From the NCBI GenBank assembly GCA_003612395.1, contig RAYQ01000016.1:1-64000 (forward strand): a stretch of DNA of 64,000 nucleotides, read 5' to 3'. Under the pieces are notes generated by a model. It saw only the letters and a list, made by a program, of their open reading frames with translations, was not told where the DNA came from and searched no databases. The translations under genes and the position numbers were made by a program. Numbering within the stretch: the first letter of the stretch is position 1; the number at the start of each line of letters is the position of its first letter. The DNA is from Parablautia intestinalis (GTDB lineage: Bacteria > Bacillota > Clostridia > Lachnospirales > Lachnospiraceae). Below, piece after piece: positions 15,461-24,471 of the stretch.

Positions 15461-16737
15461 TTACGAATGTTTGTTTGTTGTTAGAAATGCTATCTTTTAC
15501 TTTTTGCTTACATGCATTATATAGAGAAAAATTTAGGCTTGATATTACTACTATTAGTTTTTTAGCAATATATATGATTATTATGGCATTGATAAATTAC
15601 TATGCTTTACCACAACAATATACATTGATAATGTATATGTTAATAATTTTATATTGTGGAGTAAAGTTTAAATTTAACATAAAAATCATATTAATAAATG
15701 TAATTTTCAGCATTATTATAATAGGTGGAATTCAGATGCTTATTATGTTGATATTATTTTATGTCTTAGATATAAGCTGGTTTACAGATTATCAATTATT
15801 GTTAGCAAATTGTTTAGCATTCTTAGTAATTGTTTTATTATTGCCTAAAAGTAAAATTTATAAAGTTATGAATTACTTGCAAACTAAAGAAAAAATCCAA
15901 AATATAGTATTAGCTATATGTATAGCATTAATTGTTTATTGTCTTTTAAGCTATAAAGAGTTTACAAGAGTAGAGTTGAATCAGGCAATTTTATTGTTTA
16001 TAAGTATATCCTGTATATTTGTGCTGGCAGAACAATTAGGGAGATATAAAGTGAAGGCAAAAGAAGCTGAAACAGAGCTGAAAATGCATAAACTATATGC
16101 TGATTCATTTCAGGGATTAATTGAAAATATTCGTTTAAGACAGCATGAGATTGATAATCATATACATACAATATACAGCCAGCATTATATTTATAATACA
16201 TATACTGATCTAGTCAAGGCACAAGATGATTATTGTAGAATTTTGACACAAGAAAATCGTTTTAATAAACTTTTGAAATCTAGAAATCATATAATAGCAG
16301 GCTTTTTATATGGAAAGTTCGTAGAAATTGATAAATTAGGTATAGAGGTAGACTATGAAGTTAAGATTATGGATTTAAATGTTAATGTTCCAATCTATAA
16401 GATTGTTGAAATACTTGGTGATTTAATAAATAATGCAGTTGAGGCGCTCGAAAGGACGGAAGGTATAAATAAACTTTATGTATCTTTAGTCGAAAATGAA
16501 AGATTTGAAATTGAGGTGAGAAATGAAAGCCCTTTTATTGATTACGATATGATAGAACAATTTTTTACAAAAGGTTTTAGTAATAAAGGACAAAATCGAG
16601 GACTAGGGTTATATAATGTTAAGAATATATGTAAAGAGTTTGCTCTAGATATATGCTGTGAAAATATAAATATAGATGGTATTAATTGGTTGTCATTTAA
16701 AATAATTAAAGATAATACAATATCATCCCGTAACTAA
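15457..16737 (+). CDS. GHKL-type sensor kinase, AgrC-like
   Basis: A 426-residue receptor kinase with six to seven membrane segments in residues 1-190. A coiled coil with RQHEIDNHIHTIYSQH (phosphorylated His region) follows, then a GHKL ATPase domain (DLINNAVEALERT N-box, NESPFID, GLGLYNVKNICKEF). This is the architecture of AgrC, FsrC and similar peptide receptors. The gene is visibly more A/T-rich than the two upstream genes although it overlaps one of them by four bases. That fits the rapid exchange of receptor genes in quorum-sensing loci. Confidence 0.88.
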   Translation: MITNVCLLLEMLSFTFCLHALYREKFRLDITTISFLAIYMIIMALINYYALPQQYTLIMYMLIILYCGVKFKFNIKIILINVIFSIIIIGGIQMLIMLILFYVLDISWFTDYQLLLANCLAFLVIVLLLPKSKIYKVMNYLQTKEKIQNIVLAICIALIVYCLLSYKEFTRVELNQAILLFISISCIFVLAEQLGRYKVKAKEAETELKMHKLYADSFQGLIENIRLRQHEIDNHIHTIYSQHYIYNTYTDLVKAQDDYCRILTQENRFNKLLKSRNHIIAGFLYGKFVEIDKLGIEVDYEVKIMDLNVNVPIYKIVEILGDLINNAVEALERTEGINKLYVSLVENERFEIEVRNESPFIDYDMIEQFFTKGFSNKGQNRGLGLYNVKNICKEFALDICCENINIDGINWLSFKIIKDNTISSRN

Positions 16738-16765
16738 AGAATAGCTATGGGATGATATTGTATTA
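16713..16765. terminator. Strong bidirectional terminator between agrC-like and agrD-like genes
   Basis: Seventeen-base arms (TAATACAATATCATCCC at 16713-16729 and its exact complement at 16749-16765) form a perfect stem. A-rich and T-rich flanks on both sides suit termination of both convergent operons. It overlaps the last codons and stop of the kinase gene. Confidence 0.85.
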
Positions 16766-16803
16766 TAAGTAAATAGAAATATATTCACTTGTATTGGTAA
16801 GTA

Positions 16804-16932
16804 CTATTGCGCTGATGGATATTCATATTCTCCAAAGAAAATTAAACTTGCAATGTCGCATCCAACCCAAACCCCCAATGCCATACATCCAGTCAGCATA
16901 AGCTTAGACAGCCTCACAAGTTTCTCCTTCAT
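16804..16932 (-). CDS. AgrD-like cyclic autoinducer peptide precursor
   Basis: A 42-codon gene whose ATG overlaps the agrB stop (ATGA), indicating translational coupling. The peptide has an amphipathic, basic N-terminal leader (MKEKLVRLSKLMLTGCMALG). Its C-terminal part reads C25-D-I-A-S29-L-I-F-F33 followed by G-E-Y-E-Y-P-S-A-Q. In AgrD the five-residue ring is followed by x-E-x-E-x-P. Aligning on that block puts S29-F33 in the ring, with Ser instead of the usual Cys, as known for the Staphylococcus intermedius lactone peptide. A larger ring closed at C25 is the alternative. Confidence 0.85.
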   Translation of the reverse strand: MKEKLVRLSKLMLTGCMALGVWVGCDIASLIFFGEYEYPSAQ

Positions 16933-17474
16933 AATTTTTCTCCTTTCTTCTTTAGTATTTTCGCAGCAGCCAGCTGCAAAGTATTTAATATAACAACCCA
17001 GAACCCGGCAACCATATAAGGATTCTCAGGCATTATATACGTGAGAGTTAAATAAATGAAAATAATCACAAATGCCTGTAACTTAACCCGTTTAATATTT
17101 TTTTCACTTAACGGCCGATGAACCTTTGAAGTTACCGGTCCAATATAATAGGTACTAATCATACATATAAATAAGAAAATCAACTGTAACACTTTATTTA
17201 TTTCTATAAGAGGCAGTACCATAAGTGCGAGAAACATATAAGAAAAAGAAACCAGAAGGCAGGTAATGTACTTCTTACAATGAAGTCCTCCTGTAGCGGT
17301 TCGCAGGAGCAGCATTACCATCACTGCAAATACATATCTTCCAAGATCATCATGAAAGAAAATAGCCATCAATAAGAGCTTACTCAGCTCAGAACCCACT
17401 GATTTAAACGTAAAATGGAGCTGTGCAATTTGGTAATCGCTGAATTGGTATTGCTTTTTTAAAAATTCCTGCAT
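16929..17474 (-). CDS. AgrB-family peptide-processing membrane protease
   Basis: A 181-residue membrane protein with about six hydrophobic segments. The AgrB catalytic His and Cys appear in TATGGLHCKKYITC, together with the conserved Arg just before. The N-terminal QIAQLHFTFKSVGSELSKL is typical. It should cyclise and cut the AgrD-like peptide encoded immediately downstream with a four-base overlap. RBS AAAGGGA lies upstream of ATG 17474. The kinase and regulator that sense the product lie convergently at 14732-16737. Confidence 0.9.
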   Translation of the reverse strand: MQEFLKKQYQFSDYQIAQLHFTFKSVGSELSKLLLMAIFFHDDLGRYVFAVMVMLLLRTATGGLHCKKYITCLLVSFSYMFLALMVLPLIEINKVLQLIFLFICMISTYYIGPVTSKVHRPLSEKNIKRVKLQAFVIIFIYLTLTYIMPENPYMVAGFWVVILNTLQLAAAKILKKKGEKL

Positions 17475-17565
17475 ATTGTGTGTCCCTTTCTACTTCAAAA
17501 AATTTTAACCGATTTTTTGACAATTTATGGATTTTTGACTGAATAATTAGAAATGCAAAACAAAG

Positions 17566-17592
17566 TGTCGAATATTAGCGAATAATGTCGAA
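17566..17592. promoter_or_regulatory. Direct repeats upstream of agrB, candidate regulator site
   Basis: TGTCGAA occurs at 17566-17572 and again at 17586-17592, a spacing of 20 bp or two helical turns, about 95 bases upstream of agrB. Paired direct repeats two turns apart are the usual layout for LytTR-type regulators, though the motif is not a standard LytTR consensus. Confidence 0.4.
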
Positions 17593-17743
17593 AAATAGAA
17601 ATCAAATAGGATAAAAGGGTCATTCAGTAAATAAGGTGGATTTAACGACAAAATATGCTAAAATTTTTAAAGGTAAAGCATGCATGCCATAGATAAATAG
17701 AAACAGGACTGGAAAGTTAAAAACTTTCAGGATGGAGGTAAAA

Positions 17744-18067
17744 ATGTCATATAAAGACATAGGATTCAGAATACGCAGTCTGCGCGAGGCCAATTGTTAC
17801 ACAAGAGATGCACTTGCAGAGAAAGTTGATATATCTGCAAAATTTCTATATGAAATTGAGGTTGGGAAGAAAGGCTTTACGGTGGAAATTTTATATAAAA
17901 TTTCCAGAGCTTTGAATGTGAGCAGTGATTATATCTTAACCGGGAACGAAAGTAACAAGATACCAGAGAAAATGGTAGATGTGCTTGAATGTTTCAGCCC
18001 AAATCAGATGGGACGCGTGCAGGATATACTGAAAGTGGTACACGAACTGTGCGTGGGTGATGTGTAA
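17744..18067 (+). CDS. XRE-family transcriptional regulator, small
   Basis: A 107-residue protein with one N-terminal XRE HTH (LREANCYTRDALAEKVDISAKFLYEIEVG, then VSSDYILTG) and a short helical tail. GGAGG lies five bases before ATG 17744; a slightly longer start at 17732 would consume that site. It is transcribed divergently from agrB across a 270-base region and may take part in its control. A hairpin GAGCTGGC/GCCAGCTC at 18079-18103 follows. Confidence 0.8.
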   Translation: MSYKDIGFRIRSLREANCYTRDALAEKVDISAKFLYEIEVGKKGFTVEILYKISRALNVSSDYILTGNESNKIPEKMVDVLECFSPNQMGRVQDILKVVHELCVGDV

Positions 18068-18078
18068 AAGGGGATTCA

Positions 18079-18103
18079 GAGCTGGCTGAACGTAGGCCAG
18101 CTC
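18079..18103. terminator. Hairpin between convergent genes
   Basis: GAGCTGGC and GCCAGCTC form an eight-base stem with a nine-base loop between the XRE gene and the convergent membrane-protein gene. There is no U-run, so factor-independent termination is uncertain. Confidence 0.4.
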
Positions 18104-18106
18104 GAA

Positions 18107-18481
18107 TCAACTTATCATGCCTCCAAGCATGCCGCTGCCACAGCAGAGCATCAAAACGGTGATAAAATTTCCGGAAATTTCTCCTGTTCCATGGTTTGTG
18201 ACAATAGAAACTACAGCCAGTATGGCAAAATAAAGGGAGCCCATAAGCAGTCCCCAGAGAAATTTCCGGCTGCCTTCACGTTTCCCGGCAAGGAAACCGG
18301 CAAGAAAGGTTACCAGTATGTAGATACCTATAATACAGATAGATACGATCTTTTCAGACAGCTCGAATTTGTACAACATCAGGGCCAGCAAAAGGAGCAG
18401 GCCGGTGGTAAGTAAGTAGGATAGAAGCAGACATTTTAATATGAAGGTAATCCTTGCGCTTAGATTGAGTTTCTTTAACAT
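18107..18481 (-). CDS. TIGR04086-family membrane protein
   Basis: A 124-residue protein with four hydrophobic segments (GLLLLLALMLY, IIGIYILVTFLAGFLAG, GLLMGSLYFAILAVVSIV, FITVLMLCCGSGMLGGMIS), matching the TIGR04086/YrzE-like family that often neighbours SCIFF and secDF in Clostridia. ATG 18481 has GGAGG seven bases upstream; the frame could begin 12 bases earlier. Function unknown. Confidence 0.7.
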   Translation of the reverse strand: MLKKLNLSARITFILKCLLLSYLLTTGLLLLLALMLYKFELSEKIVSICIIGIYILVTFLAGFLAGKREGSRKFLWGLLMGSLYFAILAVVSIVTNHGTGEISGNFITVLMLCCGSGMLGGMIS

Positions 18482-18582
18482 TTCTTCCTCCATTCTTTTT
18501 ACAAAGAGTTTATAATTTCTTTATACTACAATCATATGTCCGAACTTGACAGAGAATACCCCTATATTGTAATATTTCCATA

Positions 18583-18671
18583 GGCCGTCTTACAGGCGGC
18601 CTATGCTTAATACGGTTAAGTCTGTTAAGTGAAATGGAGCAATGAGCTGGCTTATAAAGTAAGACGGCCTG
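18583..18671. other. Long inverted repeat upstream of the CorC-like gene
   Basis: GGCCGTCTTAC near 18583 and GTAAGACGGCC near 18660 are exact complements about 65 bases apart. They flank the region where the promoter of the CNNM-type transporter gene is expected. They could form a large hairpin in the leader. Confidence 0.4.
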
Positions 18672-18711
18672 GATGTTGCAAAATATATTTTATAAGGAGA
18701 GTGGTTTTAAC

Positions 18712-20070
18712 TTGGATACTGATGGTGCCATACAATTGTTTGCTTTATTGATTTTGGTGGGGCTTTCCAGCTTTTTTTCTTCTGCGGAGACAGCGCTCAC
18801 TACAGTGAACCGTGTGCGGCTTAAGGCTATGGCAGATGACGGAAATAAGCGTGCGCAGACTACGCTTAACGTGCTGGATAAGTACAGCAAGATGCTGAGC
18901 GCTATTTTAATAGGAAATAACATCGTCAATTTGTCTGCTTCCGCGTTGGCTACCACACTGGCGCTTAAGATCCACCTTGCGGTTGGAATTGCAACGGGTG
19001 CACTGACTGTTATCATTTTGATTTTTGGAGAAATTGTGCCCAAAAATCTGGCAATGATTTACTCGGAAAAGATAGCGCTTTTTTACGCATCTATTATATC
19101 AGCGATTATGAAGGTCATGACGCCGCTGATTTTCATAGTAGATAAGCTCTCAGGCGCTCTTATGGTGCTGTTACATATTGATACCAGCAAAAAAACCACC
19201 ATGACAGAGACAGAGCTGCGCACTTATGTGGAGGTCAGCCACGAGGATGGCGTTATAGAGTCAGAAGAACGGGAAATGATTTATAATGTGTTTGATTTCA
19301 GTGATGCAGTTGCGAAGGACATCATGATACCGCGTATTGACATGACCGCCGTAGACGAGAAAGCTACCTATGATGAGGTTTTGGCACTTTTTAAACAATA
19401 TATGTATACCAGAATCCCGGTTTATCAGGAGGATAAGGACAACATTATCGGCTTGATCAATATTAAGGATTTTATTCTGGTGGATAACAAAGAGCAGTTT
19501 AAAATAAGCGATATTATGCGTGAGGCTTATTATACCTATGAGTTTAAAAAAACAGCGGATTTGATGATGGAAATGCGCGAGAAGCGTATCAATATATCTT
19601 TTGTTTTAAATGAGTATGGCGCTGCGGTAGGTATGATCACTTTAGAAGATCTGCTGGAAGAAATTGTGGGAGAAATCCGCGATGAGTATGATGAGGATGA
19701 GGAAGAACTTATCCGTAAGATTGATGAGCGGACCTACCTGGTGGCAGGCAGTATGAAGCTGAACGATATTAATGATGAGCTTGGAACATTGCTTGCATCG
19801 GAGGATTATGATTCTATAGGCGGACTTATGATCGAAAATCTGGATCGCCTTCCGGAGGATGGAGAGATCATTGCCACGAAGGAGGGAATCACCTTCCAGG
19901 TGAAGGGAGTGAGCCAGAACAGAATCCTGCAGGTTATGATGGTTCTGCCCGAAAAAACAGAGGGTGAAGATATCCCTTTGGAGAATTCGAATAAAGAAGA
20001 AACGGAAGAAAATCCTGCCGGGGATGCAAAGCACAGGGCAGAAGAAGGCGGGGATACGTCTGAAAGCTGA
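18712..20070 (+). CDS. CNNM/CorC (HlyC)-family membrane transporter with CBS domains
   Basis: About 452 residues: an N-terminal CNNM domain (DUF21) with three to four membrane segments (FFSSAETALTTVNRVRLKAMAD signature), a pair of CBS domains (about residues 195-310, RIPVYQEDKDNIIGLINIKDF and LNEYGAAVGMITLEDLLEEIVGEI), and a C-terminal CorC_HlyC domain. Family members are linked to Mg or Co efflux. TTG 18712 is preferred because the family begins MDTDGAIQLF-like; AAGGAG lies 12 bases upstream. ATG 18673 would give 465 residues but lacks a ribosome binding site. The last 40 residues are charged and low-complexity. Confidence 0.85.
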   Translation: MDTDGAIQLFALLILVGLSSFFSSAETALTTVNRVRLKAMADDGNKRAQTTLNVLDKYSKMLSAILIGNNIVNLSASALATTLALKIHLAVGIATGALTVIILIFGEIVPKNLAMIYSEKIALFYASIISAIMKVMTPLIFIVDKLSGALMVLLHIDTSKKTTMTETELRTYVEVSHEDGVIESEEREMIYNVFDFSDAVAKDIMIPRIDMTAVDEKATYDEVLALFKQYMYTRIPVYQEDKDNIIGLINIKDFILVDNKEQFKISDIMREAYYTYEFKKTADLMMEMREKRINISFVLNEYGAAVGMITLEDLLEEIVGEIRDEYDEDEEELIRKIDERTYLVAGSMKLNDINDELGTLLASEDYDSIGGLMIENLDRLPEDGEIIATKEGITFQVKGVSQNRILQVMMVLPEKTEGEDIPLENSNKEETEENPAGDAKHRAEEGGDTSES

Positions 20071-20251
20071 ACGGGTAAGAGCCTGCCGCTGCCTTAGATT
20101 TTACATATACTGCAATCGAACTGCAGTCAAAGTGAAAAAAATACTTTTCCAAAGCAGGCAACTATGTTATACTATATCAATATGAAAATACCAAAAATTT
20201 TGTACCCGGTGCCCCGATTTGGAAGGTGCCGGTAACATGGAGGATTAAGAT

Positions 20252-20395
20252 ATGAAACGTATTAAAACATTAGCAACCAGAGACTTAAAGGAATCTATGA
20301 AAAAGGGCGGCTGCGGTGAGTGCCAGACATCCTGTCAGTCAGCCTGCAAGACTTCCTGTACGGTAGGAAATCAGAGCTGTGAAAAGGTAAAATAA
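20252..20395 (+). CDS. scfA: SCIFF ranthipeptide precursor (six cysteines in forty-five)
   Basis: A 47-codon gene with the hallmarks of the SCIFF family: a conserved leader MKRIKTLATRDLKES, then six cysteines (C21, C24, C28, C32, C36, C43) separated by small residues and Thr/Ser. GGAGG is eight bases upstream of ATG 20252. A -10 like TATACT at 20168-20173 with a weak TTTTCC 17 bases before may be its promoter. The radical SAM maturase gene follows 205 bases downstream. The mature thioether-linked peptide is a near-universal product of Clostridia whose role is still debated. Confidence 0.96.
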   Translation: MKRIKTLATRDLKESMKKGGCGECQTSCQSACKTSCTVGNQSCEKVK

Positions 20396-20600
20396 ACAGC
20401 GGTTTTCAGATGAAAAGTCCGGGGAGCAGGAAAATAGGATAGCGAGTATAAGCAGCGGCCTTGTGCCGCTGCTTATTGTGCGTCCGAAAGGAGAGCCTTC
20501 AGACTGATAAAAAAGGAAAACCGGCGCGGGAAATGCTAAAAGCAGGTATTTGACGTCCGGATTTGGGTTGCCGCGGAGTGCGAATGGCATGGAGGTTAAA

Positions 20601-22004
20601 GTGATACATCAGTATAAAAATAACGGCTACAATATTGTGCTGGATGTGAACAGTGGTTCCGTACATGTTGTGGACGAGGTGGTATATGATGTGATTCCCC
20701 TTGTGGAGGAACTACAGAATAACGGCTGTGAAGATGAGGAAATAAAAGGCAGAATCTTAGCTGATCTGAAAGATAAATATGCTGCCGAAGATATTCTGGA
20801 TGCTTATTCACAGATTGTGGAGCTGAAAGAAGCAGGGATGCTTTATGCCCCTGATATTTATGAGAATTATATAGTAGATTTTAAGAAGAGGGAAACTGTG
20901 GTGAAGGCTCTGTGTCTGCACATTGCCCATGACTGCAATCTGGCATGTAAATACTGTTTTGCTGGGGAGGGAGAATATCATGGACGCCGCGCGCTTATGA
21001 GCCTTGAAACGGGAAAGAAGGCATTAGATTTCCTGGTGAAAAATTCCGGTAACCGGGTGAATCTGGAAGTGGATTTTTTTGGTGGAGAGCCTCTTTTAAA
21101 CTGGCAGGTAGTGAAGGAACTGGTGATTTATGGAAGGAGTCTTGAGGAGCCTTATCATAAGAAGTTTCGTTTCACCCTGACCACTAACGGCGTTTTGCTG
21201 AATGACGAAATAATGGAATTTGCCAACCGGGAAATGGCCAATATAGTCCTCAGCATTGACGGCAGGAAAGAAATCAATGATCTGATGCGTCCCTATAGAG
21301 GGGGACAGGGAAGCTATGACACAATTGTTCCTAAATTCCTGACAGTTGCGGAAAGCAGAAAGCAGATGAACTATTATGTGCGTGGTACTTTCACACGGAA
21401 TAATCCGGATTTTGCAAAGGATGTGGCCCATCTGGCGGATTTGGGCTTCAAACAGATTTCCGTAGAGCCCGTTGTGGCACAGCCTTCGGATGATTATGCG
21501 TTAAGACCGGAAGATCTCCCGGCGCTTTTGGAGGAATATGATCATCTGGCGGTGGAACTTTTAAATAGAAGAAAAGAAGGAAAGGGTGTTAATTTTTTCC
21601 ATTTTATGATAGACTTGGAGGGTGGACCCTGCGTTGCCAAGAGACTTTCGGGCTGCGGTTCGGGAACAGAGTACCTGGCAGTGACGCCCTGGGGAGATTT
21701 GTATCCCTGTCATCAGTTTGTAGGGCAGGAAGAATTTCTCATGGGTAATGTGGACGAGGGTATTGTAAGGACAGACATAAGAGATAATTTTAAATCCTGC
21801 AATGTCTATGCGAAAGAAAAGTGCAGAAGTTGTTTTGCCAGATTTTACTGCAGCGGCGGATGCGCGGCTAATTCCTACAATTTCCATGGACGTATTGACG
21901 ATGTTTATGAACTGGGATGTGAGCTTCAAAGAAAGCGTATTGAGTGCGCAATCATGATAAAGGCAGCCTTGGCTGACCTGGAAGGAGAAGATAAAGTTAA
22001 ATAA
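20601..22004 (+). CDS. scfB: Radical SAM SCIFF maturase (ScfB, SPASM domain)
   Basis: A 467-residue enzyme that forms thioether bonds on the SCIFF peptide. The N-terminal region (MIHQYKNNGYNIVLDVNSG) is a peptide-recognition domain. The radical SAM cluster motif CNLACKYC lies near residue 115, followed by DFFGGEPLLNW. The C-terminal SPASM-type cysteines are in CHQF, KSCNVY, CRSCFARFYCSGGCA and ELGCEL. GTG 20601 is chosen because GGAGG is five bases upstream and family proteins start at this point. secDF follows by 24 bases. Confidence 0.95.
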   Translation: MIHQYKNNGYNIVLDVNSGSVHVVDEVVYDVIPLVEELQNNGCEDEEIKGRILADLKDKYAAEDILDAYSQIVELKEAGMLYAPDIYENYIVDFKKRETVVKALCLHIAHDCNLACKYCFAGEGEYHGRRALMSLETGKKALDFLVKNSGNRVNLEVDFFGGEPLLNWQVVKELVIYGRSLEEPYHKKFRFTLTTNGVLLNDEIMEFANREMANIVLSIDGRKEINDLMRPYRGGQGSYDTIVPKFLTVAESRKQMNYYVRGTFTRNNPDFAKDVAHLADLGFKQISVEPVVAQPSDDYALRPEDLPALLEEYDHLAVELLNRRKEGKGVNFFHFMIDLEGGPCVAKRLSGCGSGTEYLAVTPWGDLYPCHQFVGQEEFLMGNVDEGIVRTDIRDNFKSCNVYAKEKCRSCFARFYCSGGCAANSYNFHGRIDDVYELGCELQRKRIECAIMIKAALADLEGEDKVK

Positions 22005-22028
22005 ATTGCTTCGGAATGGAGGAAAAGG

Positions 22029-24284
22029 ATGAAGAAGAATAAGGCAATTGTCATTTTGGCGGTGTTTGTGATGCTTCTTGCCGGATTTGGCTACACCGCC
22101 GCAGTCGGCATTGGAGCTGAAGGATCCGGCTCTGCTGCCAGTATCAATTTGGGGCTGGACCTGGAAGGCGGTGTGAGTATCACTTATCAGGCGGTGGGAG
22201 ATGAGGCCCCCAGTGATGAGGACATGGCAGATACGATTTACAAGCTGCAAAAGCGTGTGGAAGGCTACAGCACAGAGGCAGTGGTGTATAAGGAAGGGAC
22301 GGACAGAATCAATATTGAAATTCCCGGCGTATCGGATGCCAATGCTATTTTGGAGGATTTGGGAAAACCTGGTTCCCTGTATTTTATAGCGGAACATGAC
22401 CCTGATGGAAATTTAAACTATGCACTGATGGGAGTAGATGATACAGGGGAACCGGTTTACACTTTGTATAAATCTATTGAGGATCTGGAAGCAGATGGTT
22501 CAATTGTGCTGTTAGGTACAGATGTTAAAACTGCCCAGGCAAGAACCATTACCAACCAGATGCAGAACAGTGAGGAAGTGGTTGACTTAACCATGACGGA
22601 AGAAGGCGCTGCCAAGTTTGCCGAGGCAACCACCAAGGCTTTCCAGAATGGGGAATCCATTGCAATTTATTATGATGGAGCAATTATAAGTGCACCTAAT
22701 GTTAATGCGGCTATCATGGATGGCTCAGCGCAGATTTCAGGAAGTTTTACTTATGAGGAAGCAGAGCAGCTCGCCTCGACAATCCGTATCGGAGGGCTTA
22801 AGTTAGAGTTAGAGGAGCTGCATTCCAAGATAGTTGGTGCCCAGCTTGGCGAGGAGGCTATTTCTACCAGCATTAAGGCCGCGGCTGTGGGCTTTGCCAT
22901 TATAGTAATTTTTATGATTGCTGTCTATCATTTGTTGGGTCTTGCTGCCAGCCTTGCCCTTGCCCTTTATGTAGAGCTGATTGTAATTTTGCTGGATGCC
23001 TTTGAGATAACACTGACTCTGCCGGGTATTGCAGGTATTATCCTTTCAATTGGTATGGCAGTAGATGCAAATGTAATTATTTTTGCTAGAATCCGGGAAG
23101 AAATTGCAAAGGGCAAAACCGTGAAATCAGCCATTGGCACAGGCTTTAAGAAAGCGGCCTCCGCTATTTTTGACGGAAATATTACGACTTTGATTGCTGC
23201 TTTTGTGCTGGGGATTTTGGGTTCCGGTACTATTAAGGGATTTGCAGCCACATTAGCGCTTGGTATTGTGCTTTCCATGTTTACGGCCATGGTAATTACG
23301 AAGCTTTTGCTTAAGGCTTTTTATGCGATGGGGCTGCAGAACGTGAAATGGTACGGCAGCGCGAAAGAGAAAAATGCGGTTAACTTTATTTCCAGAAAGA
23401 AGGTTTTCTTTGGGATATCCGTTCTGGCAATTCTGTCGGGCTTTGTGTTTATGGGAATCAATAAGTCCCAGACAGGCGCCGGACTTAATTACAGCCTTGA
23501 ATTTGTAGGAGGAACTTCTACAAATGTGGTTTTCAATGAGGACATGCCTCTTGCAGATATTGACGCGAAAATTGTTCCGATGATCGAAAAGATTACAGGA
23601 GACGGTAATGTACAGACCCAGAAGGTGGAAGGCACCAACGAAGTAATCTTTAAGACACGTACTTTGAGCACAGAAGAAAGAGATACCTTTGAAAGCGTGA
23701 TGGTGGATAATTTTGCAGTTGCGGCGGACAAAATTACCACGGAGACCATCAGCTCAACTATCAGCGATGAGATGAAGACGGATGCGGTTAAGGCAGTTGT
23801 AATTGCAACTTTATGTATGCTGGTTTACATCTGGTTCCGCTTTAAGGATATCCGCTTTGGGGCAAGTTCTGTGATTGCACTGATTCATGATGTACTGGTA
23901 GTGCTTGCCTTCTATGCTATCGTTAAGGTGTCGGTAGGTAACACCTTTATTGCATGTATGCTGACGATTGTAGGATATTCTGTCAACGCAACCATTGTTA
24001 TATTTGATCGTATCCGTGAGAATATGCACAATATGGGGCGGAAGGATTCCCTGGATGATATGGTAAATGAAAGCATCACCCAGACTCTTTCAAGAAGTAT
24101 ATTTACCTCTCTTACTACCTTTGTTATGGTGGCAGCATTATATGTATTCGGTGTATCTTCTGTAAAAGAGTTTGCATTGCCGCTTATGGCAGGTATTTTG
24201 TGCGGTACCTATTCTTCCGTATGTATCACAGGCGCTTTATGGCTGGTGCTTCGTAAGGTATTCCCACAGAAAAAAACAGCTTAG
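22029..24284 (+). CDS. secDF: Fused protein translocase subunit SecDF
   Basis: At 751 residues it joins SecD and SecF in one chain. An N-terminal membrane segment (5-25) is followed by the conserved LGLDLEGGVSITYQ, the periplasmic-type P1 domain, and GGLKLELEEL. SecD membrane segments follow at about 280-440 with GIILSIGMAVDANVIIFARIREE. SecF begins near residue 450 with NYSLEFVGGT and has SVNATIVIFDRIREN in its membrane part. It uses the proton or sodium gradient to pull exported proteins out of SecYEG. Its position after SCIFF-ScfB is conserved in Clostridia. Confidence 0.95.
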   Translation: MKKNKAIVILAVFVMLLAGFGYTAAVGIGAEGSGSAASINLGLDLEGGVSITYQAVGDEAPSDEDMADTIYKLQKRVEGYSTEAVVYKEGTDRINIEIPGVSDANAILEDLGKPGSLYFIAEHDPDGNLNYALMGVDDTGEPVYTLYKSIEDLEADGSIVLLGTDVKTAQARTITNQMQNSEEVVDLTMTEEGAAKFAEATTKAFQNGESIAIYYDGAIISAPNVNAAIMDGSAQISGSFTYEEAEQLASTIRIGGLKLELEELHSKIVGAQLGEEAISTSIKAAAVGFAIIVIFMIAVYHLLGLAASLALALYVELIVILLDAFEITLTLPGIAGIILSIGMAVDANVIIFARIREEIAKGKTVKSAIGTGFKKAASAIFDGNITTLIAAFVLGILGSGTIKGFAATLALGIVLSMFTAMVITKLLLKAFYAMGLQNVKWYGSAKEKNAVNFISRKKVFFGISVLAILSGFVFMGINKSQTGAGLNYSLEFVGGTSTNVVFNEDMPLADIDAKIVPMIEKITGDGNVQTQKVEGTNEVIFKTRTLSTEERDTFESVMVDNFAVAADKITTETISSTISDEMKTDAVKAVVIATLCMLVYIWFRFKDIRFGASSVIALIHDVLVVLAFYAIVKVSVGNTFIACMLTIVGYSVNATIVIFDRIRENMHNMGRKDSLDDMVNESITQTLSRSIFTSLTTFVMVAALYVFGVSSVKEFALPLMAGILCGTYSSVCITGALWLVLRKVFPQKKTA

Positions 24285-24313
24285 TAGTTTTTTTTAAAGT
24301 AAAATCTGATATA

Positions 24314-24391
24314 ATAAACAACGGATGCCAGGCTTCGCCAGTCATCCTTATGTTAACAAACGCTGCCACGCTTTGCGAGCCAGCTTATTGT
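24314..24391 (-). repeat. Dispersed hairpin repeat, locus 2 (A and B units)
   Basis: Read on the minus strand this is an A unit (AATAAGCTGGC...GGCAGCGTTTGTTA) followed directly by a B unit (CATAAGGATGAC...CTGGCATCCGTTGTTTA). The same composite occurs in the same order at 34048-34124 on the plus strand. It lies between secDF and recJ. Confidence 0.7.
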
Positions 24392-24471
24392 AATAAAGCG
24401 TTCCTGAAAGCAAAGCAGCTTTTTGGAACGTTTTATTTCCGCGAGTTTACAATAAGCATAATATATCCGGT

